From Rhodococcus sp040643435 (GTDB lineage Bacteria; Actinomycetota; Actinomycetes; Mycobacteriales; Mycobacteriaceae), in the NCBI RefSeq assembly GCF_040643435.1, contig NZ_JBEYUH010000008.1, positions 154,362 to 218,361 of the forward strand: 64,000 nt of DNA, in the 5' to 3' direction. The position numbers and the translations under genes are program-made. The notes below the pieces were generated by a model. It searched no databases. It was not told the origin of the DNA and worked only from the letters and a program-made list of their open reading frames with translations. Position 1 is the stretch's first letter. Each line of letters starts with the position of its first letter. This document shows, in pieces, positions 48,792-57,183 of the stretch.

Positions 48792-50540
48792 ATGACCTCG
48801 CCGCTACCCTCCGCCCTCGGCGTACAACTCGGTTTCGACGAGCTCGACACTCCCCTTCGCGACACCACCTTCGTCGTCGTCGACCTCGAGACCACGGGTG
48901 GAAGAGCAGCCGAGGACGCCATCACCGAGATCGGCGCGGTGAAGATCCGCGGTGGTGAGGTGCTCGGCGAGTTCGCAACTCTCGTCGATCCGGGCCGCCC
49001 CATCCCCCCGTACATCGTTCAGCTCACCGGAATCACCACCGCGATGGTCTACGCCGCGCCGAAGATAGAGGAGGTGCTACCCGCCTTCCTCGAGTTCGCC
49101 TCCGGGGCAGTGCTCGTCGCGCACAACGCGGGTTTCGACGTCGGATTCCTCAAGGCCGCCGCCGCACGGTGCGAACTGGCGTGGCCACGTTTCCAGGTGC
49201 TGTGCACCGTCAAACTCGCCCGTCGCGTACTCGGACGGGACGAGGCACCGTCGGTCAAGCTCGCCGCACTCGCGGAACTGTTCCGCGTCTCGACCACGCC
49301 TACCCACCGCGCCCTCGACGATGCGCGTGCCACGGTGGACGTCCTGCACGCCCTCATCGAGCGAGTCGGCAATCAAGGCGTACACAGCCTCACCGAGCTA
49401 CGCGACTACCTCCCGGTGGTCACCGCCGAACAACGTGCCAAACGCGCACTCGCAGCGCACCTTCCCCGCAAACCCGGCGTGTACATGTTTCGGGGTCCCT
49501 CCGACGAGGTGCTCTACGTCGGCACCGCCGTCGATCTGCACCGACGCGTCCGGACCTATTTCACCGGCTCCGAGACGCGACCGCGGCTACGTGAGATGGT
49601 CGCCCTCACCACCCGCATCGACCACGTCGAGTGCGCCCACGGACTCGAGGCGGGCGTGCGTGAACTCCGGCTGATCGCGGCCCACACACCTCCCTACAAC
49701 CGCAGGTCGAAATATCCGATGCGCGGCTGGTGGATCGTCCTCACCGACGAGCCGTTCCCACGTCTCGCCGTGAGCCGCACTCCCCGCCCCGACGCGATCG
49801 GCCCGTTCTCGGTGCGCGCCGACGCCGCCGACGTCGCGGCGCTTCTTGCGGAGATGTGCGGGCTGCGGACGTGTACACGCAAGATCGGCCGTACGGCCCA
49901 CCACGGCGACCGCTGCCTCCCCACGGCCGTCGGAGGCTGTGCGGCGGCACCCTTCGGCATCCAGGACGCCTCCGCGTACGCGGCACAGGTCGAGCGCGTG
50001 TGCGCGGTCGTCCGCGGGACCGCCCACGACGCCGTCGACGCGGTGCACGATCGCCTTGCCGCACTGGTGCGCGACCAGCTGTTCGAGAACGCCGCCCGCC
50101 TGCGCGACCGGCTCGCGGCTGCGCTGGTCGCCCTACGACGCACACAACGCCTCGCAGCGCTGGCGGCCGTGGACGAACTCGTCGCCGCGCGCCCACGAGC
50201 CGAAGGCGGGTGGGACTTCGCCGTGATCCGCGCCGGCCGGCTCGCCTCCGCCGGGACTGCGCCACGCGGTGTGCGTCCGATGCCGGTCGTGGAGGCGATC
50301 GTCGCCGCTGCGGAGACGGTGCGCCCGTCACCGGGTCCGCTCCGCGGAGCATCCCCGGAGGAGATCGGGCTCGTCGCCCGGTGGCTGGACGACGAGGGTG
50401 TCCGTATCGTCCGTGCGAGCCACGGCTGGTGCGAACCGGCGCGGGGTGCGGGGCGATGGAGCGCGTGGGCCGAACTCGCGCGCGACGCCCGTGCCGTCAA
50501 CAGGCTCCTCTCCGCGGACGCGACCCACCGCATAGGCTGA
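48792..50540 (+). CDS. DEDDh exonuclease fused to UvrC-like GIY-YIG domain (Rv2191-like)
   Basis: A 582-residue two-domain nuclease. The N-terminal DnaQ-type exonuclease has D31/E33 in VVDLETTG, D116 in HNAGFD, and H172/D177 in HRALDDA. The GIY-YIG domain begins at GVYMFRGPSDEVLYVG (229-244), followed by a UvrC-like UVR segment around 430-460. It lacks the UvrC C-terminal RNase H and HhH parts. Family members resemble E. coli Cho joined to a proofreading exonuclease. The ATG is 7 bases after a TAGGCT -10, pointing to a leaderless mRNA. DNA repair is likely. Confidence 0.9.
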   Translation: MTSPLPSALGVQLGFDELDTPLRDTTFVVVDLETTGGRAAEDAITEIGAVKIRGGEVLGEFATLVDPGRPIPPYIVQLTGITTAMVYAAPKIEEVLPAFLEFASGAVLVAHNAGFDVGFLKAAAARCELAWPRFQVLCTVKLARRVLGRDEAPSVKLAALAELFRVSTTPTHRALDDARATVDVLHALIERVGNQGVHSLTELRDYLPVVTAEQRAKRALAAHLPRKPGVYMFRGPSDEVLYVGTAVDLHRRVRTYFTGSETRPRLREMVALTTRIDHVECAHGLEAGVRELRLIAAHTPPYNRRSKYPMRGWWIVLTDEPFPRLAVSRTPRPDAIGPFSVRADAADVAALLAEMCGLRTCTRKIGRTAHHGDRCLPTAVGGCAAAPFGIQDASAYAAQVERVCAVVRGTAHDAVDAVHDRLAALVRDQLFENAARLRDRLAAALVALRRTQRLAALAAVDELVAARPRAEGGWDFAVIRAGRLASAGTAPRGVRPMPVVEAIVAAAETVRPSPGPLRGASPEEIGLVARWLDDEGVRIVRASHGWCEPARGAGRWSAWAELARDARAVNRLLSADATHRIG

Positions 50541-50572
50541 TGCAATCCCCGAGGAAGGTTGAAGGAGACCCC

Positions 50573-50848
50573 ATGATCAACGCGATCGTCCTGATCGATG
50601 CCGAGGCGCACCTTATCCCTGAGACCGCACAGGCGGTGGCCGACCTCGACGGCGTCGACACGGTGTACTCCTGCGCCGGAGACGTCGATCTTGTCGCGGT
50701 GGTCCGGGTCCGCGACCACGAGAAGATCGCGGACGTCGTCACCCGGGGGATCAACAAGATCGAAGGCGTGACGAAGACCGTCACCCACATCGCGTTCCAG
50801 TCGTACTCGAGTGCGGACGTCGAAGCCGGCTTCTCGATCGGGAACTGA
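50573..50848 (+). CDS. Stand-alone Lrp/AsnC ligand-binding (RAM) domain protein
   Basis: A 91-residue alpha/beta protein consisting only of the Lrp/AsnC effector domain: MINAIVLIDAEAHLIPETAQAVADLDGVDTVYSCAGDVDLVAVVRV. There is no helix-turn-helix, so it cannot bind DNA alone by that route. Such small proteins oligomerise and bind amino acids, and may partner full-length Lrp proteins. A GAAGGAG ribosome site precedes the ATG. It follows the exonuclease by 32 bases and is convergent with trpD. Confidence 0.9.
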   Translation: MINAIVLIDAEAHLIPETAQAVADLDGVDTVYSCAGDVDLVAVVRVRDHEKIADVVTRGINKIEGVTKTVTHIAFQSYSSADVEAGFSIGN

Positions 50849-50865
50849 CGGTACTGCGCACCGCG

Positions 50866-50903
50866 CACTACGGGCCCGCACTGTGCAGTGCGGGCCCGTA
50901 GTG
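50866..50903. terminator. Bidirectional terminator between the RAM-domain gene and trpD
   Basis: A perfect 18-base inverted repeat, CACTACGGGCCCGCACTG / CAGTGCGGGCCCGTAGTG, with a 2-base nominal loop lies 17 bases from each stop codon of the convergent genes. Confidence 0.8.
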
Positions 50904-50920
50904 GTCTCCCGTGTCCTTAT

Positions 50921-51997
50921 CTATTCTGCGGACGCGGAACCGAGTCGCGTGGTGACCTCCGCCCATCGTGCGAGGACCGCCGCAGCGCCGCCACTGTCGA
51001 TCGCCTGCGCCGCTGTCTCGAGACCTGCCACGAGTGCGTCCTCGAGAACACCGTCGACGCCACGGAACGCTGCAATCGCCCCGGCCGCGTTCAGCAGGAC
51101 GGCGTCGCGCACCGGACCCTTCTCGCCTGCCAGAACCGCCCGCGCGATCGTCGCGTTCTCGTCGGCGTCGCCGCCACGCAGCGCTTCGAGCGGAACCCGG
51201 TCGATACCGAGGTCGCGCGGATCGAGGGTCACGACCCGCACTTCACCGTGACGCACGATGTGGACCGTCGACGTCGTCGAGGTGGTCAGTTCGTCGAGTC
51301 CGTCGTCCCCGCGTACGACGAGAGCGGAGTTGCCGCGTTGCGCGACCACACCGGCCACGGTGGCGACGAGAGGTTCGAAGGCACATCCGATCAGACCGGC
51401 ACTCGGGCGGGCCGGGTTCGTGAGCGGGCCGAGAACGTTGAAGACCGTCGGGATGCCGATCTGTTTGCGCGGGGCGGCCGCGAAGCGCAGGGCCGGGTGG
51501 TAGACAGGCGCGAAGCAGAACCCGATTCCCGCCTCGGAAACCGAACGTGCCACCTCGTCGGGTCCGAGAGCGATGTGCACTCCCAGAGCCTCGAGCACGT
51601 CGGCGCCTCCGCTTTTCGACGAGGCGGCACGGTTGCCGTGCTTGACGACGCGAATACCCGCAGCGGCCACGACGAGCGAAGCCATGGTGGAGATGTTGAC
51701 GGTGTTCGCCCGGTCGCCCCCGGTGCCCACGATGTCGACGACGTCTCCGTCGACCGGCACCAGACGGGCGTAGTCGAGCATCGTGTCGGCGAGCGCCCGC
51801 ACTTCGTCGGGAGTTTCACCTTTCATCTTCAGTGCGACACCGAATGCTGCGATCTGGGCAGGCGTGGCGTTGTCGGAAAAGATCTCCGCCATCGCCCACC
51901 GTGCCTCGGAAGCGGACAGATCCTGCCCGGACGTGAGCACTCCCAGCACGGAGGGCCAGTTCTGCGTCACCTCGTCCGCGTTTCGCGTCGCGTTCAT
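50921..51997 (-). CDS. trpD: Anthranilate phosphoribosyltransferase
   Basis: A 358-residue enzyme joining anthranilate to PRPP, the second step of tryptophan synthesis. The PRPP loop DIVGTGGDRANTVNIST, KHGNRAASSKSGGADVLEALG and the metal-site DDGLDE (about 245) are conserved. The ATG at 51995-51997 (MNATRNADEVTQNW) is preferred over an upstream GTG. No other trp genes are nearby, as in M. tuberculosis (Rv2192c). No attenuator-like leader peptide was noticed. Confidence 0.96.
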   Translation of the reverse strand: MNATRNADEVTQNWPSVLGVLTSGQDLSASEARWAMAEIFSDNATPAQIAAFGVALKMKGETPDEVRALADTMLDYARLVPVDGDVVDIVGTGGDRANTVNISTMASLVVAAAGIRVVKHGNRAASSKSGGADVLEALGVHIALGPDEVARSVSEAGIGFCFAPVYHPALRFAAAPRKQIGIPTVFNVLGPLTNPARPSAGLIGCAFEPLVATVAGVVAQRGNSALVVRGDDGLDELTTSTTSTVHIVRHGEVRVVTLDPRDLGIDRVPLEALRGGDADENATIARAVLAGEKGPVRDAVLLNAAGAIAAFRGVDGVLEDALVAGLETAAQAIDSGGAAAVLARWAEVTTRLGSASAE

Positions 51998-52060
51998 CGC
52001 ACCCGCCCTCGCCGCATGTCGCTCCTCACCGGGCACCGGCGTGCCCTCCGACCGGTCAGC

Positions 52061-52513
52061 TTAGCCAGCGGAACTCGGCGGTTGCAGGGCGTCCCATCCC
52101 AGCGCCGTACCCCCGAGCCGCTGGGCGAGCGAGGCCATCCGCGACTTCTCCTGCGCGCAGTGCAGCGCGTCGAGGATCTGCACGCGCTGCAGGATCAGGG
52201 AGACGTGATCGGCGGTAGCCGACGGGAGGCGTCCGGCGGGTCCGGCGGCGACGTAGCCGTCCTGCCCGGCAAGTTCGGTGGCCCGGTCCACCGCATCCGC
52301 CGGCAGGGTCAGGTGGTGCCGGAGAACCGCCTCCTCGCCGGCCTGCCACGAGGGCGTGGATTCGGCCGCTCGTTCGAGCGCCGTGGAACATGCCTCCGCA
52401 TCGTCGAAGGACGAGACCACCACGACCAGATCGGCCCGGTTCACGTCGAGCGGTTCGCTGCGCCGGCGCCCCAGAGAACGCAGCCACCCTCGAAGACCTT
52501 TTCCGGTACTCAT
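52061..52513 (-). CDS. Conserved hypothetical protein divergent from ctaE
   Basis: A 150-residue cytoplasmic protein not recognised. It has a basic N-terminus (GLRGWLRSLGRRRSE), then an alternating beta/alpha pattern (ADLVVVVSSFDDAEACSTALERAAE, then ADHVSLILQRVQILDALHCAQEKSRMASLAQRLGG) that could be an ACT- or ferredoxin-like fold. There is no signal peptide or membrane helix. It has high-GC codon use like its neighbours. The divergent gene is ctaE; it could share that regulatory region. Confidence 0.65.
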   Translation of the reverse strand: MSTGKGLRGWLRSLGRRRSEPLDVNRADLVVVVSSFDDAEACSTALERAAESTPSWQAGEEAVLRHHLTLPADAVDRATELAGQDGYVAAGPAGRLPSATADHVSLILQRVQILDALHCAQEKSRMASLAQRLGGTALGWDALQPPSSAG

Positions 52514-52696
52514 GACACCACGATCGCATGGGGTCCGCGGGGCCCCGAAATGCCTCGCGGCGCACTCTCGCGAGCACCTTCCCGAGTGCCCTTCCGCAGA
52601 CGCCACCTGGTGAAATCCAAGTCCGAGACCACCACGGACGCGCCGATTTCGGCCCCGATTGCCCAAGACGTACTACGACGGGTCATACTAGCCAGC

Positions 52697-53311
52697 GTGA
52701 CGAGCGCAGTAGGGACTTCAGGATCTGCAATCACACAGCGCGTGCACTCGTTGAACCGGCCCAATCTGGTCAGCGTCGGCACAATCGTGTGGTTGTCCAG
52801 CGAGCTCATGTTTTTCGCAGGGCTCTTTGCCATGTACTTCGTGGCACGGGCACAGGCCCCGGAGGGCATGTGGCCGCCGCCGCCCACCCACTTGAACCTG
52901 TGGCTGGCGGTACCGATCACCGCGGTGCTGATCGCTTCCTCCTTCACCTGCCAGCTGGGCGTGTTCGCTGCCGAACGCGGCGACGTCTTCGGCCTGCGGC
53001 GGTGGTACATCATCACCCTCGCGATGGGCACCTTCTTCGTGCTCGGCCAGGGCTACGAGTACATCACCCTGGTGAAGGACGGCACGACCATCTCGGGCAG
53101 CGTGTACGGCTCAGTGTTCTACATGACCACCGGCTTCCACGGCCTGCACGTCATCGGCGGTCTCGTCGCGTTCGTGTTCCTGCTGTTCCGCACACGGGTC
53201 AGCAAGTTCACCCCTGCGCAGGCCACTGCAGCCATCGTCGTTTCGTATTACTGGCACTTCGTCGACATCGTTTGGATCGCGCTGTTTGCCACGATTTATT
53301 TCATCCGTTAG
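52697..53311 (+). CDS. ctaE: Cytochrome c oxidase subunit III
   Basis: A 204-residue membrane subunit of the aa3 oxidase with five helices. It includes SSELMFFAGLFAMYFVARA, GFHGLHVIGGLVAFVF and YYWHFVDIVWIALFATIYFIR, the subunit III signatures. The GTG at 52697 lies exactly 7 bases after CATACT (52684-52689), suggesting a leaderless mRNA; the longer frame upstream is not protein-like. It opens the ctaE-qcrCAB operon, whose products form the bc1-aa3 supercomplex. Confidence 0.96.
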   Translation: MTSAVGTSGSAITQRVHSLNRPNLVSVGTIVWLSSELMFFAGLFAMYFVARAQAPEGMWPPPPTHLNLWLAVPITAVLIASSFTCQLGVFAAERGDVFGLRRWYIITLAMGTFFVLGQGYEYITLVKDGTTISGSVYGSVFYMTTGFHGLHVIGGLVAFVFLLFRTRVSKFTPAQATAAIVVSYYWHFVDIVWIALFATIYFIR

Positions 53312-53374
53312 CCAGCTGAACGCCCAGGCAGCCCCCTGACGTCCAGTCCGTCCCGACATAAAAAAGGGATACAG

Positions 53375-54244
53375 ATGAGTTCATCCCCACCTCTCTCCGA
53401 GGGTGACATGCCCGGTCGATCCTCTGCAGCCGACGCTGCGAAGTCCCGCCGCCAGCGCAAGATGCGCCGGCGTGTCACCGGAGCGTTGGTCCTCGCGCTC
53501 GGTCTCCTCAGTGCCGGCTTCATCGCCTCCGCACTGACGCCTTCTCCGCAGGTCGCCACCGCGCAGGACGACCAGAGCGCCCTGATCCGCGAGGGCCAGC
53601 AGCTCTACGAGACCTCCTGCGTGACCTGCCACGGTGTCAACCTGCAGGGTGTCCAGGACCGCGGCCCCAGCCTGATCGGCGTCGGCGAGGCCGCCGTCTA
53701 CTTCCAGGTCTCCTCGGGCCGCATGCCGATGATGCGCAACGAGGCCCAGGCGCTGCGCAAGGACCCGAAGTTCGACGCCGCCCAGACCGATGCGCTCGGC
53801 GCGTACATCCAGGCGAACGGCGGAGGCCCGACGGTCATCCGCGACGAGAACGGCGAGATCTCCCAGTCCTCGCTGCGCGGCAACGACATCGGCCGCGGTT
53901 CGGAACTGTTCCGCCAGAACTGCGCGTCGTGCCACAACTTCACCGGACGCGGCGGAGCGCTGTCGTCCGGCAAGTTCGCACCGAACCTGGATCCTGCCAA
54001 CGAGCAGCAGATCTACACCGCGATGCTCACCGGCCCCCAGAACATGCCGAAGTTCTCCGATCGCCAGCTGACGGTCGAGGAGAAGCAGGACATCATCGCG
54101 TACATCAAGTCCGTCAGTGAGACGAAGAACCCGGGTGGATACGGGCTCGGCGGCTTCGGTCCCGGTGCCGAGGGGCCGACCATGTGGGTCGTCGGCATTG
54201 TCGCCGTCGTCGGCGCTGCGCTGTGGATCGGAGCAAGGTCATGA
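53375..54244 (+). CDS. qcrC: Cytochrome bc1 subunit c (diheme cytochrome cc)
   Basis: A 289-residue diheme c-type cytochrome. It has an N-terminal basic region and membrane helix or signal (about 34-56), two CxxCH heme sites (C82-H86 in CVTCH, C183-H187 in CASCH), each in a cytochrome c fold, and a C-terminal anchor helix (about 268-286). It replaces both cytochrome c1 and soluble cytochrome c, handing electrons to CtaC in the supercomplex. Its stop overlaps qcrA (ATGA). Confidence 0.97.
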   Translation: MSSSPPLSEGDMPGRSSAADAAKSRRQRKMRRRVTGALVLALGLLSAGFIASALTPSPQVATAQDDQSALIREGQQLYETSCVTCHGVNLQGVQDRGPSLIGVGEAAVYFQVSSGRMPMMRNEAQALRKDPKFDAAQTDALGAYIQANGGGPTVIRDENGEISQSSLRGNDIGRGSELFRQNCASCHNFTGRGGALSSGKFAPNLDPANEQQIYTAMLTGPQNMPKFSDRQLTVEEKQDIIAYIKSVSETKNPGGYGLGGFGPGAEGPTMWVVGIVAVVGAALWIGARS

Positions 54245-55368
54245 ATGGCGACGAAACGCCGAACAAGCACACGGTCGAAGACCTCGACCGGATGAGCCGG
54301 GACGATCTGGTCACGCTCGGCACGAACCTCGACGGTGTCGACGTCGCGTTCCGCAAGGATCGGTGGCCCGTCGAGGGCACCCGCGCCGAGAAGCGGGCCG
54401 AGCGCAATGTCGCCTTCTGGTTCGCCCTCGCAGGCGTCTCGGGTCTCGCGTTCATCGCGATCTTCCTGTTCTGGCCGTGGGAGTACCAGGGCATCGGCGA
54501 CCCGAACTACAACTGGTACAGCCTCTACACCCCGATGCTGGGCCTGACCCTCGGTCTGTCCATCCTCGGTATCGGCATCGGTGCGGTGCAGTTCACGAAG
54601 AAGTTCATCCCCGAAGAGGTGTCGATCCAGGATCGGCACGACGGCGGATCGTCCGAGGTCGACAAGAAGACGATCGCCGCCGAGCTCGCCGACTCGCTCG
54701 AGACGTCGACGCTCCCCCGCCGCAAGCTGATCAAGCGGACCGCCATCTTCGGCGGCGGCGCTCTCGGCCTGGGTCTGATCATGCCGCTCGGCGGTCTGAT
54801 CAAGAACCCGTGGGCACAGGGTGACGAGTCGTCGCTGTGGACGTCGGGCTGGACGCCGCGCTACCCGGGCGAAACGATCTACCTGCGCCGCGACACCGGA
54901 CGCCCTCAGGACATCGTCCTGGTGCGTCCGGAGGATCTCGATGCCGGCGGCATGGAGACGGTCTTCCCGTTCCGCGAGTCCGATCGTGGCGACGACCACG
55001 CGCTGCTGCAGAGCCTTCGCGGCATCCGTAATGCGGTCATGCTGATCCGTCTGCGCACCGAGGACGCCGAGCGCGTCGTCAAGCGCAAGGGCCAGGAGAG
55101 CTTCAACTACGGCGACTACTTCGCATACTCGAAGATCTGCACGCACCTCGGCTGCCCCACCTCGCTCTACGAGCAGCAGACGCACCGCATCCTGTGCCCG
55201 TGCCACCAGTCGCAGTTCGATGCACTGGAGTACGGCAAGCCGATTTTCGGTCCCGCTGCTCGCGCACTGCCGCAGCTTCCGATTACAGTGAACGAAGAGG
55301 GCTTCCTGGTCGCCAACGGTGACTTCATCGAGGCACTCGGCCCGGCATTCTGGGAGCGTCGCCCGTGA
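54241..55368 (+). CDS. qcrA: Rieske iron-sulfur subunit of cytochrome bc1
   Basis: A 375-residue protein with three predicted helices in the N-terminal half (about 58-80, 102-122, 170-190), unlike the single helix of mitochondrial Rieske. The C-terminal 2Fe-2S domain has C300-T-H302 (CTHLGC) and C319-P-C-H322 (CPCHQSQFD). It moves electrons from quinol to the heme c domain. The ATG overlaps qcrC by 4 bases and its stop overlaps qcrB. Confidence 0.97.
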   Translation: MNGDETPNKHTVEDLDRMSRDDLVTLGTNLDGVDVAFRKDRWPVEGTRAEKRAERNVAFWFALAGVSGLAFIAIFLFWPWEYQGIGDPNYNWYSLYTPMLGLTLGLSILGIGIGAVQFTKKFIPEEVSIQDRHDGGSSEVDKKTIAAELADSLETSTLPRRKLIKRTAIFGGGALGLGLIMPLGGLIKNPWAQGDESSLWTSGWTPRYPGETIYLRRDTGRPQDIVLVRPEDLDAGGMETVFPFRESDRGDDHALLQSLRGIRNAVMLIRLRTEDAERVVKRKGQESFNYGDYFAYSKICTHLGCPTSLYEQQTHRILCPCHQSQFDALEYGKPIFGPAARALPQLPITVNEEGFLVANGDFIEALGPAFWERRP

Positions 55369-57023
55369 GTACTGCAACCCCGTCCCGCACCGCACAGATC
55401 GGCGAGAATCTCGATTCTCGCTACCACCTGTCCGCGGGCATCCGTCGCCAGATCAACAAGGTGTTCCCCACCCACTGGTCGTTCCTGCTGGGTGAGATCG
55501 CGCTCTACAGCTTCATCATCCTGTTGATCTCGGGTGTCTACCTCACCCTCTTCTTCGATCCGTCGCTGGCCCACGTCACCTACGACGGCGTGTACCAGCC
55601 GCTCCGCGGCGTCGGTATGTCCCGCGCCTACGAGACGACACTGAACATCTCGTTCGAGGTCCGCGGTGGTCTGTTCGTGCGACAGATCCACCACTGGGCA
55701 GCACTGATGTTCGCCGCCTCGATCGTGGTGCACCTGCTCCGCGTGTTCTTCACCGGCGCATTCCGGCGCCCGCGTGAGGCGAACTGGGTGATCGGCTCGC
55801 TGCTACTCATCCTCGCGATGTTCGAAGGCTTCTTCGGCTACTCGCTCCCCGACGACCTGCTCTCGGGCACGGGTCTTCGCGCGGCCTTCTCGGGCATCAC
55901 GCTGAGTATCCCGGTCATCGGCACCTGGATGCACTGGGCGATCTTCGGCGGGGACTTCCCCGGCGAGCTGATCATCCCGCGCTTCTACGTGCTGCACGTG
56001 CTGCTCGTCCCCGGCATCATCCTGGCCCTGATCGCCGCGCACCTCGCGCTGGTCTGGTACCAGAAGCACACGCAGTTCCCCGGCCCCGGCCGTACGGAAC
56101 AGAACGTCGTGGGTGTGCGCATCCTCCCGGTCTTCGCCGTCAAGTCGGGCGCGTTCTTCGCGATGACCTTCGCAGTGCTGGCTCTGATGTCCGGACTGTT
56201 GCAGATCAACCCGGTCTGGAACATCGGTCCGTACAACCCGTCACAGGTCTCCGCCGGTTCGCAGCCGGACATCTACATGATGTGGACGGACGGTCTGGCC
56301 CGTATCTGGCCGGCCTGGGAGCTGTACCTGTTCGACCGGTACACGATCCCGCAGCCGTTCTGGATCGCGCTGATCATGGGCCTGGTGTTCGTCATCCTCA
56401 CGATCTACCCGTGGATCGAGAAGAAGTTCACGAAGGACGATGCGCACCACAACCTGCTGCAGCGTCCGCGCGACGTTCCCGTCCGCACCGGACTCGGCTT
56501 CATGGCCCTGGCGTTCTACCTCGTCGCCACGATCATGTGCGTCAACGACATCATCGCGTTCAAGTTCGACATCTCCATCAACGCGACGACGTGGATGGGC
56601 CGTATCGGTCTGGTGGTGCTGCCTCCGCTCGCGTACTACATCGCGTACCGGTTCTGCCTGGGTCTGCAGCGCAGCGACCGTCAGGTGCTCGAGCACGGCA
56701 TCGAGACGGGCATCGTCCGTCGCCTGCCGACCGGTGAGTACATCGAGATCCACCAGCCGCTCGGCCCGGTGGACGACCATGGCCACCCGATTCCGCTCGA
56801 ATACCAGGGTGCGGCGATCCCGAAGCGCATGAACCGTCTCGGCAGCGCGGGCAAGCCGGGCGCCGGTAGCTGGTGGAGCCCCGACCCGGCCGACGAGTCG
56901 GCTGCTCTCGAGGCCGCGCACCACGAAGCAGAGCTCGAGCTGCGGAACACGCTCCGTGAGTACCAGGAGCGCGTCCACGGCGACGGCGACGGCGCAGCAC
57001 AGCTGCCCGACAAGTCGCACTGA
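55365..57023 (+). CDS. qcrB: Cytochrome b subunit of cytochrome bc1
   Basis: A 552-residue membrane protein with eight core helices. The heme b histidines are in QIHHWAALMFAASIVVHLLRV and YVLHVLLVPGIILALIAAHLALV. The quinol-site motif appears as PWEL-like PAWELYLF. The extended hydrophilic C-terminus (about 430-552) is an actinobacterial feature. The GTG overlaps qcrA (GTGA). This is the target of the Q-site inhibitors that act on mycobacterial QcrB. Confidence 0.97.
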   Translation: MSTATPSRTAQIGENLDSRYHLSAGIRRQINKVFPTHWSFLLGEIALYSFIILLISGVYLTLFFDPSLAHVTYDGVYQPLRGVGMSRAYETTLNISFEVRGGLFVRQIHHWAALMFAASIVVHLLRVFFTGAFRRPREANWVIGSLLLILAMFEGFFGYSLPDDLLSGTGLRAAFSGITLSIPVIGTWMHWAIFGGDFPGELIIPRFYVLHVLLVPGIILALIAAHLALVWYQKHTQFPGPGRTEQNVVGVRILPVFAVKSGAFFAMTFAVLALMSGLLQINPVWNIGPYNPSQVSAGSQPDIYMMWTDGLARIWPAWELYLFDRYTIPQPFWIALIMGLVFVILTIYPWIEKKFTKDDAHHNLLQRPRDVPVRTGLGFMALAFYLVATIMCVNDIIAFKFDISINATTWMGRIGLVVLPPLAYYIAYRFCLGLQRSDRQVLEHGIETGIVRRLPTGEYIEIHQPLGPVDDHGHPIPLEYQGAAIPKRMNRLGSAGKPGAGSWWSPDPADESAALEAAHHEAELELRNTLREYQERVHGDGDGAAQLPDKSH

Positions 57024-57044
57024 TACGCGGCATCGTCTCCTGAC

Positions 57045-57075
57045 GGGGCCCCGGACCTTCACGGTCCGGGGCCCC
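57045..57075 (+). terminator. Terminator of the ctaE-qcrCAB operon
   Basis: A 13-base perfect stem, GGGGCCCCGGACC / GGTCCGGGGCCCC, with loop ttcac lies 22 bases after the qcrB stop. There is no T-run. Confidence 0.7.
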
Positions 57076-57126
57076 GGTCGTCGTTCCCGGACTCTCCCCT
57101 CCCCCACCGGATACCGTCGAAGTGCC

Positions 57127-57150
57127 ACTTGACCTTGACACTGTGACAAG
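57127..57150 (+). promoter_or_regulatory. MerR-type operator/promoter of the HEAT-MerR pair
   Basis: The dyad CTTG-a-CAC-t-GTG-a-CAAG (57134-57150) fits CTTGNCACNGTGNCAAG. It overlaps -35-like hexamers TTGACC and TTGACA (starting at 57129 and 57135). MerR activators usually bind such dyads inside an over-long -35/-10 spacer. It lies about 35 bases before the HEAT gene ATG, which has GGAGG. Confidence 0.65.
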
Positions 57151-57183
57151 CGCTCGAATGGGCCGGTGAAGGAGGTGTCTTCC

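Noticed and set aside
50888..52696. Upstream extension of the ctaE frame opposite trpD
   Set aside because: Known CtaE proteins are about 203 residues; the GTG at 52697 gives that length and sits next to a -10.
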